Part shown: positions 23,631 to 33,061 of the stretch, in pieces | Layout: the number at the start of each line of letters is the position of its first letter | Position numbering within the stretch: the first letter of the stretch is position 1 | Made by a program: the position numbers and the translations under genes | Origin: Aquimarina rhabdastrellae | GTDB lineage: Bacteria > Bacteroidota > Bacteroidia > Flavobacteriales > Flavobacteriaceae | Direction of reading: 5' to 3' | DNA length: 64,000 nt | Assembly: GCA_947387485.1 (NCBI GenBank) | Contig: CANDNT010000011.1 | Coordinates: 1-64,000, forward strand | The notes under the pieces: generated by a model | The model's database searches: none | What the model was told of the DNA's origin: nothing | The model's input: the letters and a program-made list of their open reading frames with translations, nothing else

Positions 23631-26600
23631 TTATATTAGTTTAATCCTTCTTTTTACGTTATCACTACTTAATGTAGTATGATGTTGATTATTCATATCT
23701 TTTATGTTTGCATTTTTTATCCCCTTTAAAGATAAACACAAACATATGGATACTAATGCAGCTTCATAATCTCCACCACTTATCTTTAGTCCGTTCATAT
23801 TGGTAACTTCCCAAGTAATCGTTTTTGTTTCATTATAAATTAACTCATCTTTCACTGCCAATACCTCTTCTTCATATAAAGCTTCCAGTTTTATAAGCCT
23901 TCCTGCATGATTCGTAATCGTTATGGTTACTTTATCTACTACTTCAGGAAAACGAATATGCATTCCTGTAGGGGCAAATCCCAACTTAGTTTGGCCTTGT
24001 GGTGCTCCTAACTGAGTCGTAAACAACTTATCTTGAATTGGAGTAAATAATAAATTTTTATATTGAAATGCTGTTGTTATCTCTATTCTTGGACGCATGT
24101 CTGCGAAATCAATACAGGTTTCTTCACACTTAGTTGCTACACAATGCGGCTGAATCTGATATAAATGAGCTTCGTCCCAATAAATAGTATGTTTTACTGA
24201 AGAACGCTGTAATCCTCCTAAAAAAACTGTAATCTTTTCAGCTCTAGCTGTAGTTCTTACCGTAATATTATCCCATTGTAACTTTGGTTTTGCTTCTCTC
24301 CAAATTATAGAAGATGCATCGGGATCTGTACCTCCTAATGGATCTATACCTATTCTACTTACAGCTTCACTACGTATTGCTACATGAAAATTAGCAGTAA
24401 ACTCATAATCCCATCCTTTATTAACTTCTATGTGTTGCATAATACCAACTTGTATAGCTCCTTGCATTGCTATCTTTTGAGAGCGTTGTCCTTCTGAAAC
24501 TACACCTATTTCGTATTGGTATTCTAAATTTACTGATCCTTGATTAGGTTTATCTGGTATGCTTTCTACTAAAGCCGCAAAAGGAATCCAATGATTTGCT
24601 ATAGTCAATAGTTGTTGATCTCTAGCTTCAACAGTATAGAAACCATCTTCAAAAAAATTATTCTTTAAATGATTTACCTTTATTAGCATCTGGTCTTGAC
24701 CCATTCCTCCATCATCATCCGTTATGGTAAGTGCTGTTTGATATGTTCCACAATGCTCATATGCATGCGCTACTTTTGCAGTCCCTTTTGCTTTAGGAGA
24801 AGTATTTGTTTCTTCTATAAAAGCATTACGAATAGTACAATCTCCTAAGTCCCATTCTCCTGTATGTGTATCGCACCATCCCTGATCTTCAAAATATCCT
24901 TCTAGATGTATACATTGTCCTTGTAAAGTATACATTTTATCTTCGAGATAAACTACAGGAGCTACATTTTCTACAGTAATAGTCATTTCTCCTATACCTA
25001 TTCCTCCTGCATCATCTCTCACTATAACTCGTACTTGATATTGTCCGTTATCACAATATGCATGACAGGCAAATAATTGTCCTTGTGCCTGTGGCGGATT
25101 ATTAGTTTCTGTCACAACCAAATCTTCTGGAGCAGTGTTATCTCCCCAATAAATAGTTGCCGTATGAGTATCTAGCCAGTTATTATCTGTAAAACTTATC
25201 TGTAAGGGTATCTCCTCTCCTTCTTTGGCCGTAATATTAGAAGGCATAATAACTTGCGGAATCACATTTTTTATACTAACCTTAGTAAAATTACGTGTAG
25301 TAACTCCACCTTCTTCTTCAACCGCTATACGGAATTTAGCAATATATAATCCACTTTTCCCATAGATATGACTTGGACTTCTTAAGATAGATGAATTACC
25401 ATCATCAAAATCCCAGAACAATTGAGATGTAGCATTTTCTATCCCACCATTAAACATTAAGGCTTGATTCCCTACTGCTAGATATGGTCCGTTTGCATTT
25501 GCAAAATCCTCTGTTGTCAAAGAATGCATACTTGTTATCAACATATTTCCAGAAAACATAATCCCTTGAGTATCGATAACTATAGGGTTTTCAAATCTTG
25601 CAGTAACTTCTCCTATAGCTGTTAATGTCTGTGGCCAAGCTCCAATACCTGTTAGCTGATCATTTACATCATCTTTAATAATCGAAGATCCTATACTTTC
25701 AGCTAGATTTTCTGCTAAGGTCATTACCACAGCTACAATAATGATTCCTACGATACCAAAAGTAATAAAGCCAATTAAAAATGAAAGTATCCATGCTAAT
25801 AAAGATAAATCAACATCTGGTTCTCCTATAACAAAAGGTTCTATAATTTGTCCTCCTTCGGGTCCATCAATCCATTGTAATCCAGAATCTGCATCAAAAT
25901 CTGCATCTACATCTATACTACCCAAAATAGCATCTACAACAGTTACATTTCCTTTTATATTTATAGCTCCATTTTTTAAACTAATATTCAAATCATTCAA
26001 CTTCACTGTTTTGCCTTCAACTTTATCATCTAGAGTTGTTGGGAGATCACCAAATTCCTCATGTACAGCTTTATCTATTTCTTCTAATACTTTATTCCTA
26101 GATATAGCTGTTGCGAAATCTCTATCATTAGGAACAAAAAAACTTAATGCATCTGCATTAGCACTATCAGATTTATTCATAGCTATTGCCAAACCTTCAT
26201 TAAGTGCCTTAATAGTTACATCTTCTATGGTCACATCTACTCCATCTGGTGGTGCTGGTTCCCATATCAAAATCTGCTTTCTAGTTGCTAATTCTTTACG
26301 AATTTCTTCTTCAATAAATGTTTCTATAGTCGTTATAGAAGGAACCATTTCTGATACATCTCCTATTTTTTGAAGTTCTGTTACCGCTATACTATTAAAT
26401 CCAGAAACTATACTAGTTTCTACAAGTCCACCACTTACATTGTTCGTTAATGTATAATTAGCTCCTCCTTGTCCTGGTGCTGGTGTTATAGCTGTTAACT
26501 CCACATTTGCCTCACTTAATTTGGCTTCTACTATATCATTTTCAATTTTAAACGGTGCGATCATTTCTATGACTCCAAGTATCTCAATTGGTGAAGGTAC

Positions 26601-27290
26601 TGGTACACCAGAAAACGTTCCTTGAATGTCATAAAAACTCATAAAACACGGTATAGCTACTTTTACTTTATTAGGTTCTGGGTAGCTAACTGTAGCTGTT
26701 TTTGATGGATTACTTTCATCATCATAAAGTTCTAATCGTCCTGTACCTGTAACTGTTCCAAAACCCAATGGAATATCATCATAAATTTTAGGAAAGAGCG
26801 GATCATGTCTCAACTTTTCATGAATATACTCTTCTACCATAGCTTCTGTAATAGGTCCTATGGGATCTCCACTTGTTATTGTTACTGCTATAGCATCTGC
26901 AGGAAGATTATCCAATTTAACTCCTACATTAATATCTCCATCTAGCGTTGTAACTGGTGTTTTAATAACTACATCTGCTGTAAGATCAAATAATGTTGCA
27001 GATGGTATAGGCGGATTATCTATTTCTACTTGAACAATGGTTCCTAATTTTATTTCAACACCATTTATGCTAGTTTCCATTTCTAATCCCAATTCTTCTT
27101 TGGGAATTTGTACTGTACCTTCTTTTACCTGATATGGTCCAAAAGCGAGTCCTGGTGGTATTTCAATTTTTTCTGGAATAACCCCTTCTCCACTATCATC
27201 ATCTCCAGATTTCCAAGCTGCCCTAAGTAACTGTCTTAATACATCAACAGTGACTTCTGATACGATCTCAAATCCTTGTGTATTTGGCAT
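23631..27290 (-). CDS. 1219-aa PKD-repeat protein with internal membrane segment
   Basis: Large unknown protein without an N-terminal signal peptide (starts MPNTQGFEIVSEVTVD). Residues 1-490 are beta-rich with repeating units reminiscent of lipid-binding TULIP-like folds; about 495-530 is a strong hydrophobic segment (LLAWILSFLIGFITFGIVGI). Three PKD-type domains follow (about 620-660 FWDFDDGN, 708-763 IYWGDNTA, 810-866 GEWDLGDC), then a CBM-like jelly roll (about 895-1053) and a C-terminal beta domain (about 1095-1180, ISGGDYEAALVSIC) shared with the 31406 product. Last gene of the isoprenoid cluster, separated by 231 bp from the rest. Confidence 0.6.
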   Translation of the reverse strand: MPNTQGFEIVSEVTVDVLRQLLRAAWKSGDDDSGEGVIPEKIEIPPGLAFGPYQVKEGTVQIPKEELGLEMETSINGVEIKLGTIVQVEIDNPPIPSATLFDLTADVVIKTPVTTLDGDINVGVKLDNLPADAIAVTITSGDPIGPITEAMVEEYIHEKLRHDPLFPKIYDDIPLGFGTVTGTGRLELYDDESNPSKTATVSYPEPNKVKVAIPCFMSFYDIQGTFSGVPVPSPIEILGVIEMIAPFKIENDIVEAKLSEANVELTAITPAPGQGGANYTLTNNVSGGLVETSIVSGFNSIAVTELQKIGDVSEMVPSITTIETFIEEEIRKELATRKQILIWEPAPPDGVDVTIEDVTIKALNEGLAIAMNKSDSANADALSFFVPNDRDFATAISRNKVLEEIDKAVHEEFGDLPTTLDDKVEGKTVKLNDLNISLKNGAINIKGNVTVVDAILGSIDVDADFDADSGLQWIDGPEGGQIIEPFVIGEPDVDLSLLAWILSFLIGFITFGIVGIIIVAVVMTLAENLAESIGSSIIKDDVNDQLTGIGAWPQTLTAIGEVTARFENPIVIDTQGIMFSGNMLITSMHSLTTEDFANANGPYLAVGNQALMFNGGIENATSQLFWDFDDGNSSILRSPSHIYGKSGLYIAKFRIAVEEEGGVTTRNFTKVSIKNVIPQVIMPSNITAKEGEEIPLQISFTDNNWLDTHTATIYWGDNTAPEDLVVTETNNPPQAQGQLFACHAYCDNGQYQVRVIVRDDAGGIGIGEMTITVENVAPVVYLEDKMYTLQGQCIHLEGYFEDQGWCDTHTGEWDLGDCTIRNAFIEETNTSPKAKGTAKVAHAYEHCGTYQTALTITDDDGGMGQDQMLIKVNHLKNNFFEDGFYTVEARDQQLLTIANHWIPFAALVESIPDKPNQGSVNLEYQYEIGVVSEGQRSQKIAMQGAIQVGIMQHIEVNKGWDYEFTANFHVAIRSEAVSRIGIDPLGGTDPDASSIIWREAKPKLQWDNITVRTTARAEKITVFLGGLQRSSVKHTIYWDEAHLYQIQPHCVATKCEETCIDFADMRPRIEITTAFQYKNLLFTPIQDKLFTTQLGAPQGQTKLGFAPTGMHIRFPEVVDKVTITITNHAGRLIKLEALYEEEVLAVKDELIYNETKTITWEVTNMNGLKISGGDYEAALVSICLCLSLKGIKNANIKDMNNQHHTTLSSDNVKRRIKLI

Positions 27291-27521
27291 GTCGTTAATT
27301 TTAATATTATCTATTTAAGCGGGGGTATAGGTATGGGGAGTCTTCTTGAATGCTAAAAAATTATTTATTTTGTTCAAGAAACAAATCCGCTACATCATAT
27401 AGTTCAGAAGTATGATTTATATGGTAGGAATGAAAAGATCTTTTTCTAAAAGTTCTACTATTGCAGTACTATTCAGTTTTTATTTTTTATTTGGTATAAT
27501 TATTACTAGGATACGCCGTGA

Positions 27522-28142
27522 TTATGCGATTTTTCTTTTATTTCTATCTTGTAATCTAAACTTCACATTAGAAAACTTTATTCCTTTTGTATCAGTTGAA
27601 TTTTTTAATATTTCATTAAATACTTTAATAGAAGCTAATGCTGGTATTCTTGCTTGTAAAGCACGGTACTCTAAAAGCATAGGAATTAGTTTATGGCTTT
27701 TTTCAAATCGTTGTAATGGATCTATTACTGACCCTTTCTTGTTAAAAAAAGCTATTGTTTTAGGTCTTTCTATTATACTTTTCTTCAATTCTGAAAAAGG
27801 GATTATTTTGTTATCTATTATAAGTTCTTCTTTTAATTCCTTTTTAAGAAAATTGGTAATTACCGTATTCGATTCTAAATCGAAATCTCTACCTGTCAAT
27901 TTATTAACCTTTGTTTGTATTTTTTGAATCTTATCTCCTGTTTCGGTTCCAAAACGTGCTCGGCTCTCCACTTCTTCTGCAACTTTAGGTGTTAATTTTA
28001 TCCCTATATGTTCTAATGCCAATATTGGGTTTGCCATTGCAGCTTTCACCAAATGTTGTTCTTCTCCATACTTTTCTAATAACCGAGGCATCATTTTTTG
28101 AAGCTCAGTTAAATTCTTTATAGTTTTTATATTTTCTGCCAT
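27522..28142 (-). CDS. hypothetical protein in isoprenoid cluster
   Basis: Basic, helical, 206 residues. The N-terminal third (LTELQKMMPRLLEKYGEE, VKAAMANPILALEHIGIKL, TPKVAEEVESRARFG) resembles the NHLP/Nif11-like leader pattern in which a NPxxALExxGxxLxP motif ends a small helical domain; the rest is charged helices. It may be an adaptor or a substrate-like protein rather than an enzyme. It lies 4 bp after the geranylgeranyl reductase gene and is clearly co-transcribed with it. Confidence 0.55.
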   Translation of the reverse strand: MAENIKTIKNLTELQKMMPRLLEKYGEEQHLVKAAMANPILALEHIGIKLTPKVAEEVESRARFGTETGDKIQKIQTKVNKLTGRDFDLESNTVITNFLKKELKEELIIDNKIIPFSELKKSIIERPKTIAFFNKKGSVIDPLQRFEKSHKLIPMLLEYRALQARIPALASIKVFNEILKNSTDTKGIKFSNVKFRLQDRNKRKIA

Positions 28143-28146
28143 TTTC

Positions 28147-29631
28147 TTACTTGGTATTTATATATTGTTTTTTAATATCTTTCCAGATATGGTCAGAAAT
28201 TTTAATTCCGTTAGTCGTCAATCCCTGTAACCATTCTTTATATTCTTTAGGGTTTTCTTTTGCTTCTTTAATAATCTCTTTAACATGTGCTACTGTTGAT
28301 TTACCTGTACTCATCCAGTGTTCTGGTCCTTTTAATACTTCTTTAGCTCCTTTTACGCCAAAATGCATAGCACCTTGTACTAGTGTTTTTGTAATAAATG
28401 CTGGGTGTACTGCCTTATTTGCAGGTTGCATTCCGGCCAGAATTCCTCCAGCTATTTCTGCATAAGATTTATCAATACGAGCTCTACTTACCATGATACT
28501 CAATAATTCCATCCAAAAAGGATTTAATTTCCGATTACGAATACATTGAATTATCATATTGCTTAAAGTGAGATCATAGGCTAATTCTTCTTCTATTTTC
28601 TTCTTATATGATGTTAATGATACTGTAGAAAAATCATCGTTTTGTACACTCGATATAATTGTATCTGCTGCCCATCTTGCACTAAGTAATGCATATTGAA
28701 TTCCTTCTCCATTAAGAGAGTTAATCAATCCTGCAGCATCTCCTAATAATAACAAACGGTTTCCTATAATCTTCTTTTTTGCATTATACGTTGCCAAAGG
28801 CCATCCTTGAATTTTCCCTTTAATTTGTCCATTTCCAACTCGAGCAGAAAGGCTTTTGTCTTTTTGAATTAACGCAGTTAATAACTCTTTTAAATGGGTA
28901 TCGTTTTGTGGTAGTGTCTTTAGCACCATACCTACACCTATATTTGCATTTCCGTTTCCTGTTGGAAACAACCAATAATACCCAGGAAAACTCTCTTCTG
29001 TAAAAAAAAGATCACATCTATCTTGAGGTCCTTCTATACCTTCGTAATATGCTCTTACTGCCAAAATACGATCAAAATCTGACGGTTTTTGTCCATGAAA
29101 AATTCTAGCTACTGTAGAACTACTACCATCTGCTCCTATAATCATCTTGGCAATAATCGTTTTACTTTTTCCATTTTGAGAAATCTCTGCAACTACTTTG
29201 TCTGGATAAACTGTATAGTTCTTTAACCTTGTTTTTTCTTTGGTTATCGCACCTTTTTTCTGTGCATACTCAAAAATCCAATGATCCAAAGTTATTCTTG
29301 GAATTACTCTTCCATAATATGGAATTCCTTCTAATCTCGGAATTGCTTGATTTATAATTTCTTCTCCATCAAGAAAAACAGATGCTTCATTAATTCTATT
29401 TGCCTTAGGAAAATCTTCTAATCCTGCTATACCTAATTTTTGTAATTCTGCTATCGCAACTGGTCCTACAAAATCTCCACAAACCTTATCTCTAGGAAAT
29501 TCCTGGGATTCTATCAATATCGTGCAGATTCCATTTTGAGCTAATCTTCCTGCCAAAGCGCTACCTCCTGGTCCTGCTCCAATTATTAACACTTCACAAT
29601 CATAATTAGGTATAGGTGATATTTTTATCAT
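28147..29631 (-). CDS. geranylgeranyl reductase family FAD-dependent oxidoreductase
   Basis: A 494-residue flavoprotein. N-terminal dinucleotide motif VLIIGAGPGGSALAGRLAQ (about 12-30), the family motif PRDKVCGDFVGP near residue 46, the GADGSSSTVAR segment near 166, and LLLGDAAGLINSLNGEGI near 295, which contacts FAD. This group reduces double bonds in polyprenyl chains (geranylgeranyl lipids, menaquinone side chains) or oxidises aromatics; the adjacent polyprenyl synthase favours a prenyl substrate. Somewhat longer at the C-terminus than typical (about 400). Membrane-associated at most. Confidence 0.85.
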   Translation of the reverse strand: MIKISPIPNYDCEVLIIGAGPGGSALAGRLAQNGICTILIESQEFPRDKVCGDFVGPVAIAELQKLGIAGLEDFPKANRINEASVFLDGEEIINQAIPRLEGIPYYGRVIPRITLDHWIFEYAQKKGAITKEKTRLKNYTVYPDKVVAEISQNGKSKTIIAKMIIGADGSSSTVARIFHGQKPSDFDRILAVRAYYEGIEGPQDRCDLFFTEESFPGYYWLFPTGNGNANIGVGMVLKTLPQNDTHLKELLTALIQKDKSLSARVGNGQIKGKIQGWPLATYNAKKKIIGNRLLLLGDAAGLINSLNGEGIQYALLSARWAADTIISSVQNDDFSTVSLTSYKKKIEEELAYDLTLSNMIIQCIRNRKLNPFWMELLSIMVSRARIDKSYAEIAGGILAGMQPANKAVHPAFITKTLVQGAMHFGVKGAKEVLKGPEHWMSTGKSTVAHVKEIIKEAKENPKEYKEWLQGLTTNGIKISDHIWKDIKKQYINTK

Positions 29632-29637
29632 AACTTT

Positions 29638-30666
29638 TTAATAATCTCTGTTTACCATATACATTATAATAGACTCTAGTATGCTTTTGTCTTTTGATGC
29701 AGGAACTTCTCTAAATGCTGAGTAAAACTCTTTTAAAGCTGCTCCTGCCATATTCTTTGCTACATTACGTGTGTATTCTATACTCCCGTAATGTTCCATT
29801 CTTTCCATTACCCAATGTGCTGTTTCTAAACTTTCTTCTGCTCTACAGTTTTCTAGGTATTCTTCTAATCTTTTTCGCTCTTGAGCTGAGCAATTATTTA
29901 AAAGATGTATTAGCATTAATGTTCGCTTACCTTCTAGAATATCTCCTCCAATTTCTTTTCCATAAGCTTTTTCATCACCTACCAAGTTTAATATGTCATC
30001 TTGTATCTGGAAAGCTGTTCCCATAAAGTATCCAAATCGATTAAATCTATCTGGATTCACTTCTCCTTGACTACCTATAATTGCTCCTATTCTTATGGGA
30101 TGTATCGTAGTATACCAACATGTTTTTTTTAAGATCATTCGCATATAATCATCGTCTGTAAGCGTACAACAATTTTCTTTACGCCATCCCAATTCCATAG
30201 CTTGTCCTTCTACAGATTGTCTAACCATATGCTCTATTTCTGAAAATACTTGCCAGGTTAGTTCTGGCCCTAGTACTTCCATATTCATCATAAGTGGTTT
30301 GATACTCAATACATTCATAGCATCCCCTACATTAATTGCAATACCTATATTATTGTATTCATGCATGGTAGGTTTATTGCGCCTAAATTCACTTCCATCT
30401 TCTATATCATCATGAACCAAAAAAGCATTGTGAAAAAGCTCTAATGAAGTTGCCGAGTTAATCACCATTTCTTCTGTACCTCCCCAAGCTTTACAGGCTG
30501 CTATACAAAGCCCTGGTCTAAATCCTTTTCCGCCTCTATTGGGATAATCCAAAACGAGATCATAAAGGTATTTTTTAGGCTCGCACTTAGGAGTATAATG
30601 ATGGATTCCTTGTATTGCTAGATCTCTATATTCTAGCAATGCAGATTTTAATGATGCTGTTTTCAC
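29638..30666 (-). CDS. polyprenyl diphosphate synthase
   Basis: A 342-residue trans-isoprenyl diphosphate synthase. First Asp-rich motif LVHDDIED (D86, D87, D90), with GGKGFRPGL substrate-binding residues before it; second motif QIQDDILN (D223, D224, with Asn at the last position of DDxxD). Length and motifs fit farnesyl/geranylgeranyl or longer-chain synthases (IspA/IspB type); product length cannot be set from this. It lies 6 bp upstream of the reductase, so it probably makes that enzyme's substrate. Likely a second, specialised synthase. Confidence 0.85.
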   Translation of the reverse strand: MKTASLKSALLEYRDLAIQGIHHYTPKCEPKKYLYDLVLDYPNRGGKGFRPGLCIAACKAWGGTEEMVINSATSLELFHNAFLVHDDIEDGSEFRRNKPTMHEYNNIGIAINVGDAMNVLSIKPLMMNMEVLGPELTWQVFSEIEHMVRQSVEGQAMELGWRKENCCTLTDDDYMRMILKKTCWYTTIHPIRIGAIIGSQGEVNPDRFNRFGYFMGTAFQIQDDILNLVGDEKAYGKEIGGDILEGKRTLMLIHLLNNCSAQERKRLEEYLENCRAEESLETAHWVMERMEHYGSIEYTRNVAKNMAGAALKEFYSAFREVPASKDKSILESIIMYMVNRDY

Positions 30667-30674
30667 CTGTATTA

Positions 30675-31376
30675 TTAATTAACTTCTACAGAAACCAGTG
30701 CTTGTAAATTTTCTATGGTTTTATCTTGTAATAATCCCGAATACTTCCCTGATTTTGTGTTTTGAGGAACTTTTATTTTAATCGTAACTGCTTTTTTCTC
30801 TCCCGGTTTAAGTGTTACCGTTTTAGGACTCACAGTAATATTTCTAGCGAGTATCTTACCTCCAGAAGGTGCAACCAAATCTGTATCAGAAAGTGCTACT
30901 TTCATTACATTCTCTTTATGATCATTTTGAAGTTGCATTTTTATTGCTGTTTCACTACCTGGATCTAGTGGCTTCTCTGCTTTAAGGACAGGCACTTGAT
31001 AAGCTACTTCATCTTTATCATTTGAAGTATCTGGAATGATATTTACTACTTTATTAGATAATGTTTCTATCTGGGTAGAAGCTACGCTAACTACATCCAT
31101 CAATATATCAACAATCTCATGTGCATCACTCCTAAAACGAGTAAAAATATGGTCTTTGTCTTTGTCTCTTACCTTGTCAACATCTATCACCTTTTTTTCT
31201 ATCTCTTTGGCTGCTATAATACCAGCCGCAATTTCTTCTTCGAGAATATTAGTAGCTAAACCTACAATTCGTTGAGCCTCGCCAACAACTTTTTTAGGTG
31301 ATAAATCTTTTAATCTTGATTTAGGTGTATTTGTTCTATCGTCAAATTTTTCTGAAGATTCTGTTGTATTTTCCAT
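30675..31376 (-). CDS. hypothetical protein with NEW3/Ig-like C-terminal domain
   Basis: A 233-residue protein without signal peptide. The N-terminal half is long helical and Ala/Ile rich (KKVVGEAQRIVGLATNILEEE, AHEIVDILMDVVSVASTQIE), possibly an oligomerising or membrane-surface helix. The C-terminal half is an Ig-like domain with KILARNITVSPKTVTLKPGE and KAVTIKIKVPQNTKSGKYSG, like NEW3/COG1470-type domains. Lies 8 bp before the polyprenyl synthase. Role unknown. Confidence 0.55.
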   Translation of the reverse strand: MENTTESSEKFDDRTNTPKSRLKDLSPKKVVGEAQRIVGLATNILEEEIAAGIIAAKEIEKKVIDVDKVRDKDKDHIFTRFRSDAHEIVDILMDVVSVASTQIETLSNKVVNIIPDTSNDKDEVAYQVPVLKAEKPLDPGSETAIKMQLQNDHKENVMKVALSDTDLVAPSGGKILARNITVSPKTVTLKPGEKKAVTIKIKVPQNTKSGKYSGLLQDKTIENLQALVSVEVN

Positions 31377-31405
31377 CTATGATTTGTGCTAAGTGAATTT
31401 TATTA

Positions 31406-32164
31406 TTAGGGTACTGGATTTATAGGAGCTCTTTCATAACATACATCTACTAAAGCTGCTTCATTAGAACCTCCTTTTATTTCTATGGCCGAAAAGATTT
31501 TGTCTTCAATTTTAATCGATGTCGTCGTATTATTAATCATTTCGGATTGACTTACTACCATCATTGAATTTAAAAATCCATTGATTTGAATTACTGGATT
31601 TCCGAAATTTACTATAGTTAATTCTACATTTTTTACTGCAGTAGGAAAATCCAAACGAAGCCCTTCATTAGGGATACTCATTTTTAATTGATTTATAGGT
31701 GCTCCCATAGTGGTATAATCTATATGAGTTTGATCTCCTAAATATGTAAATTGAATTTTATCTATAGTTACTGGTTCTTTTGCTCCTTTGGGGTTTTGAC
31801 CTATAAAATTAGTACACATACGTGGCACTGGATCATCATCTTTACAATGTGCTATTTTAGTTTTTCCTTTGAGTCTGATGTTTGCTATTGATTGTCCCAA
31901 AAATTCAATTCCCACAGAATAATCACTTACAGCACAGATAGGCTCGCAAATTTTTATACAAACAGGAATATCTTCTTTAGCTTTTAAATTCATATCCATA
32001 TTGACATGAAAAGGACGCTCTTTTGAATTATTAATATTTAGATTAGCTGGTTTATCATCAAAGTGAATTGAAACTGGACATGGTTTATCTAATTGAAAAT
32101 AATGTTCAAGTGTAGCCTTTTGCTTAGGCCAAGCTGTAATTTTGATTTCTTTTTGATCAGGCAT
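31406..32164 (-). CDS. beta-rich hypothetical protein, first gene of isoprenoid cluster
   Basis: A 252-residue beta-sandwich-type protein. No signal peptide. Several cysteines (CIKICEPICA, VPRMCTNF). The C-terminal 85 residues (LRLDFPTAVKNVELTIVNFG ... AIEIKGGSNEAALVDVCYE) align by eye with the C-terminus of the 1219-residue protein (MHIRFPEVVDKVTITITNHAG ... GLKISGGDYEAALVSICLC), including the GGxxEAALVxxC block. It opens the gene run with 29-bp spacing to the next gene. Role unknown; shared domains suggest the two proteins assemble together or bind the same ligand. Confidence 0.6.
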   Translation of the reverse strand: MPDQKEIKITAWPKQKATLEHYFQLDKPCPVSIHFDDKPANLNINNSKERPFHVNMDMNLKAKEDIPVCIKICEPICAVSDYSVGIEFLGQSIANIRLKGKTKIAHCKDDDPVPRMCTNFIGQNPKGAKEPVTIDKIQFTYLGDQTHIDYTTMGAPINQLKMSIPNEGLRLDFPTAVKNVELTIVNFGNPVIQINGFLNSMMVVSQSEMINNTTTSIKIEDKIFSAIEIKGGSNEAALVDVCYERAPINPVP

Positions 32165-32318
32165 AATAATTATTTTTTTGCCTTTTACCTATTGTTATAT
32201 CAATAAAGAAAGATTTTGCAACAGGTATATAATAAAGACGGTTTAAAGAGTTTTTTAGATTACTATAAAAATAATTAAAAACCTACTAAACAACACATTA
32301 CACCGTTTAAAAACATTA

Positions 32319-32346
32319 AAAAAAGGGGTTAAAACCCCTTAAAAAA
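32319..32346 (-). terminator. rho-independent terminator
   Basis: AAGGGGTT / AACCCCTT stem-loop flanked by A and T runs, downstream of the ABC exporter operon and upstream of the isoprenoid cluster. Confidence 0.75.
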
Positions 32347-32380
32347 GTACGATATTTAGTACATTAAAATTATTTTTTCT

Positions 32381-33061
32381 TTAAACTATCTCCATCTTAT
32401 CTATTTTATCTCCTATAGAAAAAGTTTTCATTGCTGTTTCTAATTGATCAAAATCATCTTTTAAAACACTCTTGACAAATGTGCCTTCTTTTAATAAATG
32501 AATTTCGTCACATGTAGTTGCTAGTGTAGAAAAAATATGTGAAGAAATTAAAATTGTTTTTCCTAGCTCTTTTAATTTATTTATCAATTCAATGATCATT
32601 ATATTACCTTGAATATCTACTCCATTAAAGGGTTCATCAAGAATAAAACAATCATTTTTCTGGATTAAAATTGCAGTCAATGCTAATTTTTTCTTCATTC
32701 CTGTAGAATAACTTGAAGCGTATTGATCTAATGGCAAATCAAAAATATTTTTGTCTTCAATATTATCTAATTTTACTTGTCTAGCATTAGCTAATAATTG
32801 AATATATTCCTTTCCTGTTATTTTATCCATTAAATATGGATTTGTCCATAACAATCCTAAATGATTCTTAAGTATATCAAAATTTGACGTAATACTTCCT
32901 TTAAAAGATTCTAAATCTGCAATACATCTAAACAAGGTCGTTTTTCCTGCTCCATTTTGTCCTACAATTCCGTAAACCTTACCTTTTTCAAAAGAAACGT
33001 TTATATCTTTTAAAACTTGTTTTTTACCATAGTTTTTGGAAAGTTCTTTAATATAAATCAT
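32381..33061 (-). CDS. ABC transporter ATP-binding protein
   Basis: A 226-residue ATPase subunit. Walker A GQNGAGKTT (about 34-42), signature YSTGMKKKLALTAIL, Walker B CFILDEPFNGVDI, H-loop ISSHIF. The FSTLATTCDEIHLL ending is typical of exporters of the ABC-2/CcmA-like class. Its start overlaps the end of the permease gene by 4 bp, so the two make one exporter. Substrate unknown. Confidence 0.9.
   Translation of the reverse strand: MIYIKELSKNYGKKQVLKDINVSFEKGKVYGIVGQNGAGKTTLFRCIADLESFKGSITSNFDILKNHLGLLWTNPYLMDKITGKEYIQLLANARQVKLDNIEDKNIFDLPLDQYASSYSTGMKKKLALTAILIQKNDCFILDEPFNGVDIQGNIMIIELINKLKELGKTILISSHIFSTLATTCDEIHLLKEGTFVKSVLKDDFDQLETAMKTFSIGDKIDKMEIV

Noticed and set aside
25741-26373. 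Plus-strand ORF of 210 codons opposite the 1219-aa gene
   Set aside because: Low-complexity Ser/Ile/Pro composition typical of antisense shadows; the minus-strand frame has clear domains.
27412-27927. Plus-strand ORF of 171 codons opposite the cluster gene
   Set aside because: Hydrophobic Phe/Ser-rich translation with no family pattern; the minus-strand gene is tightly packed in the operon.
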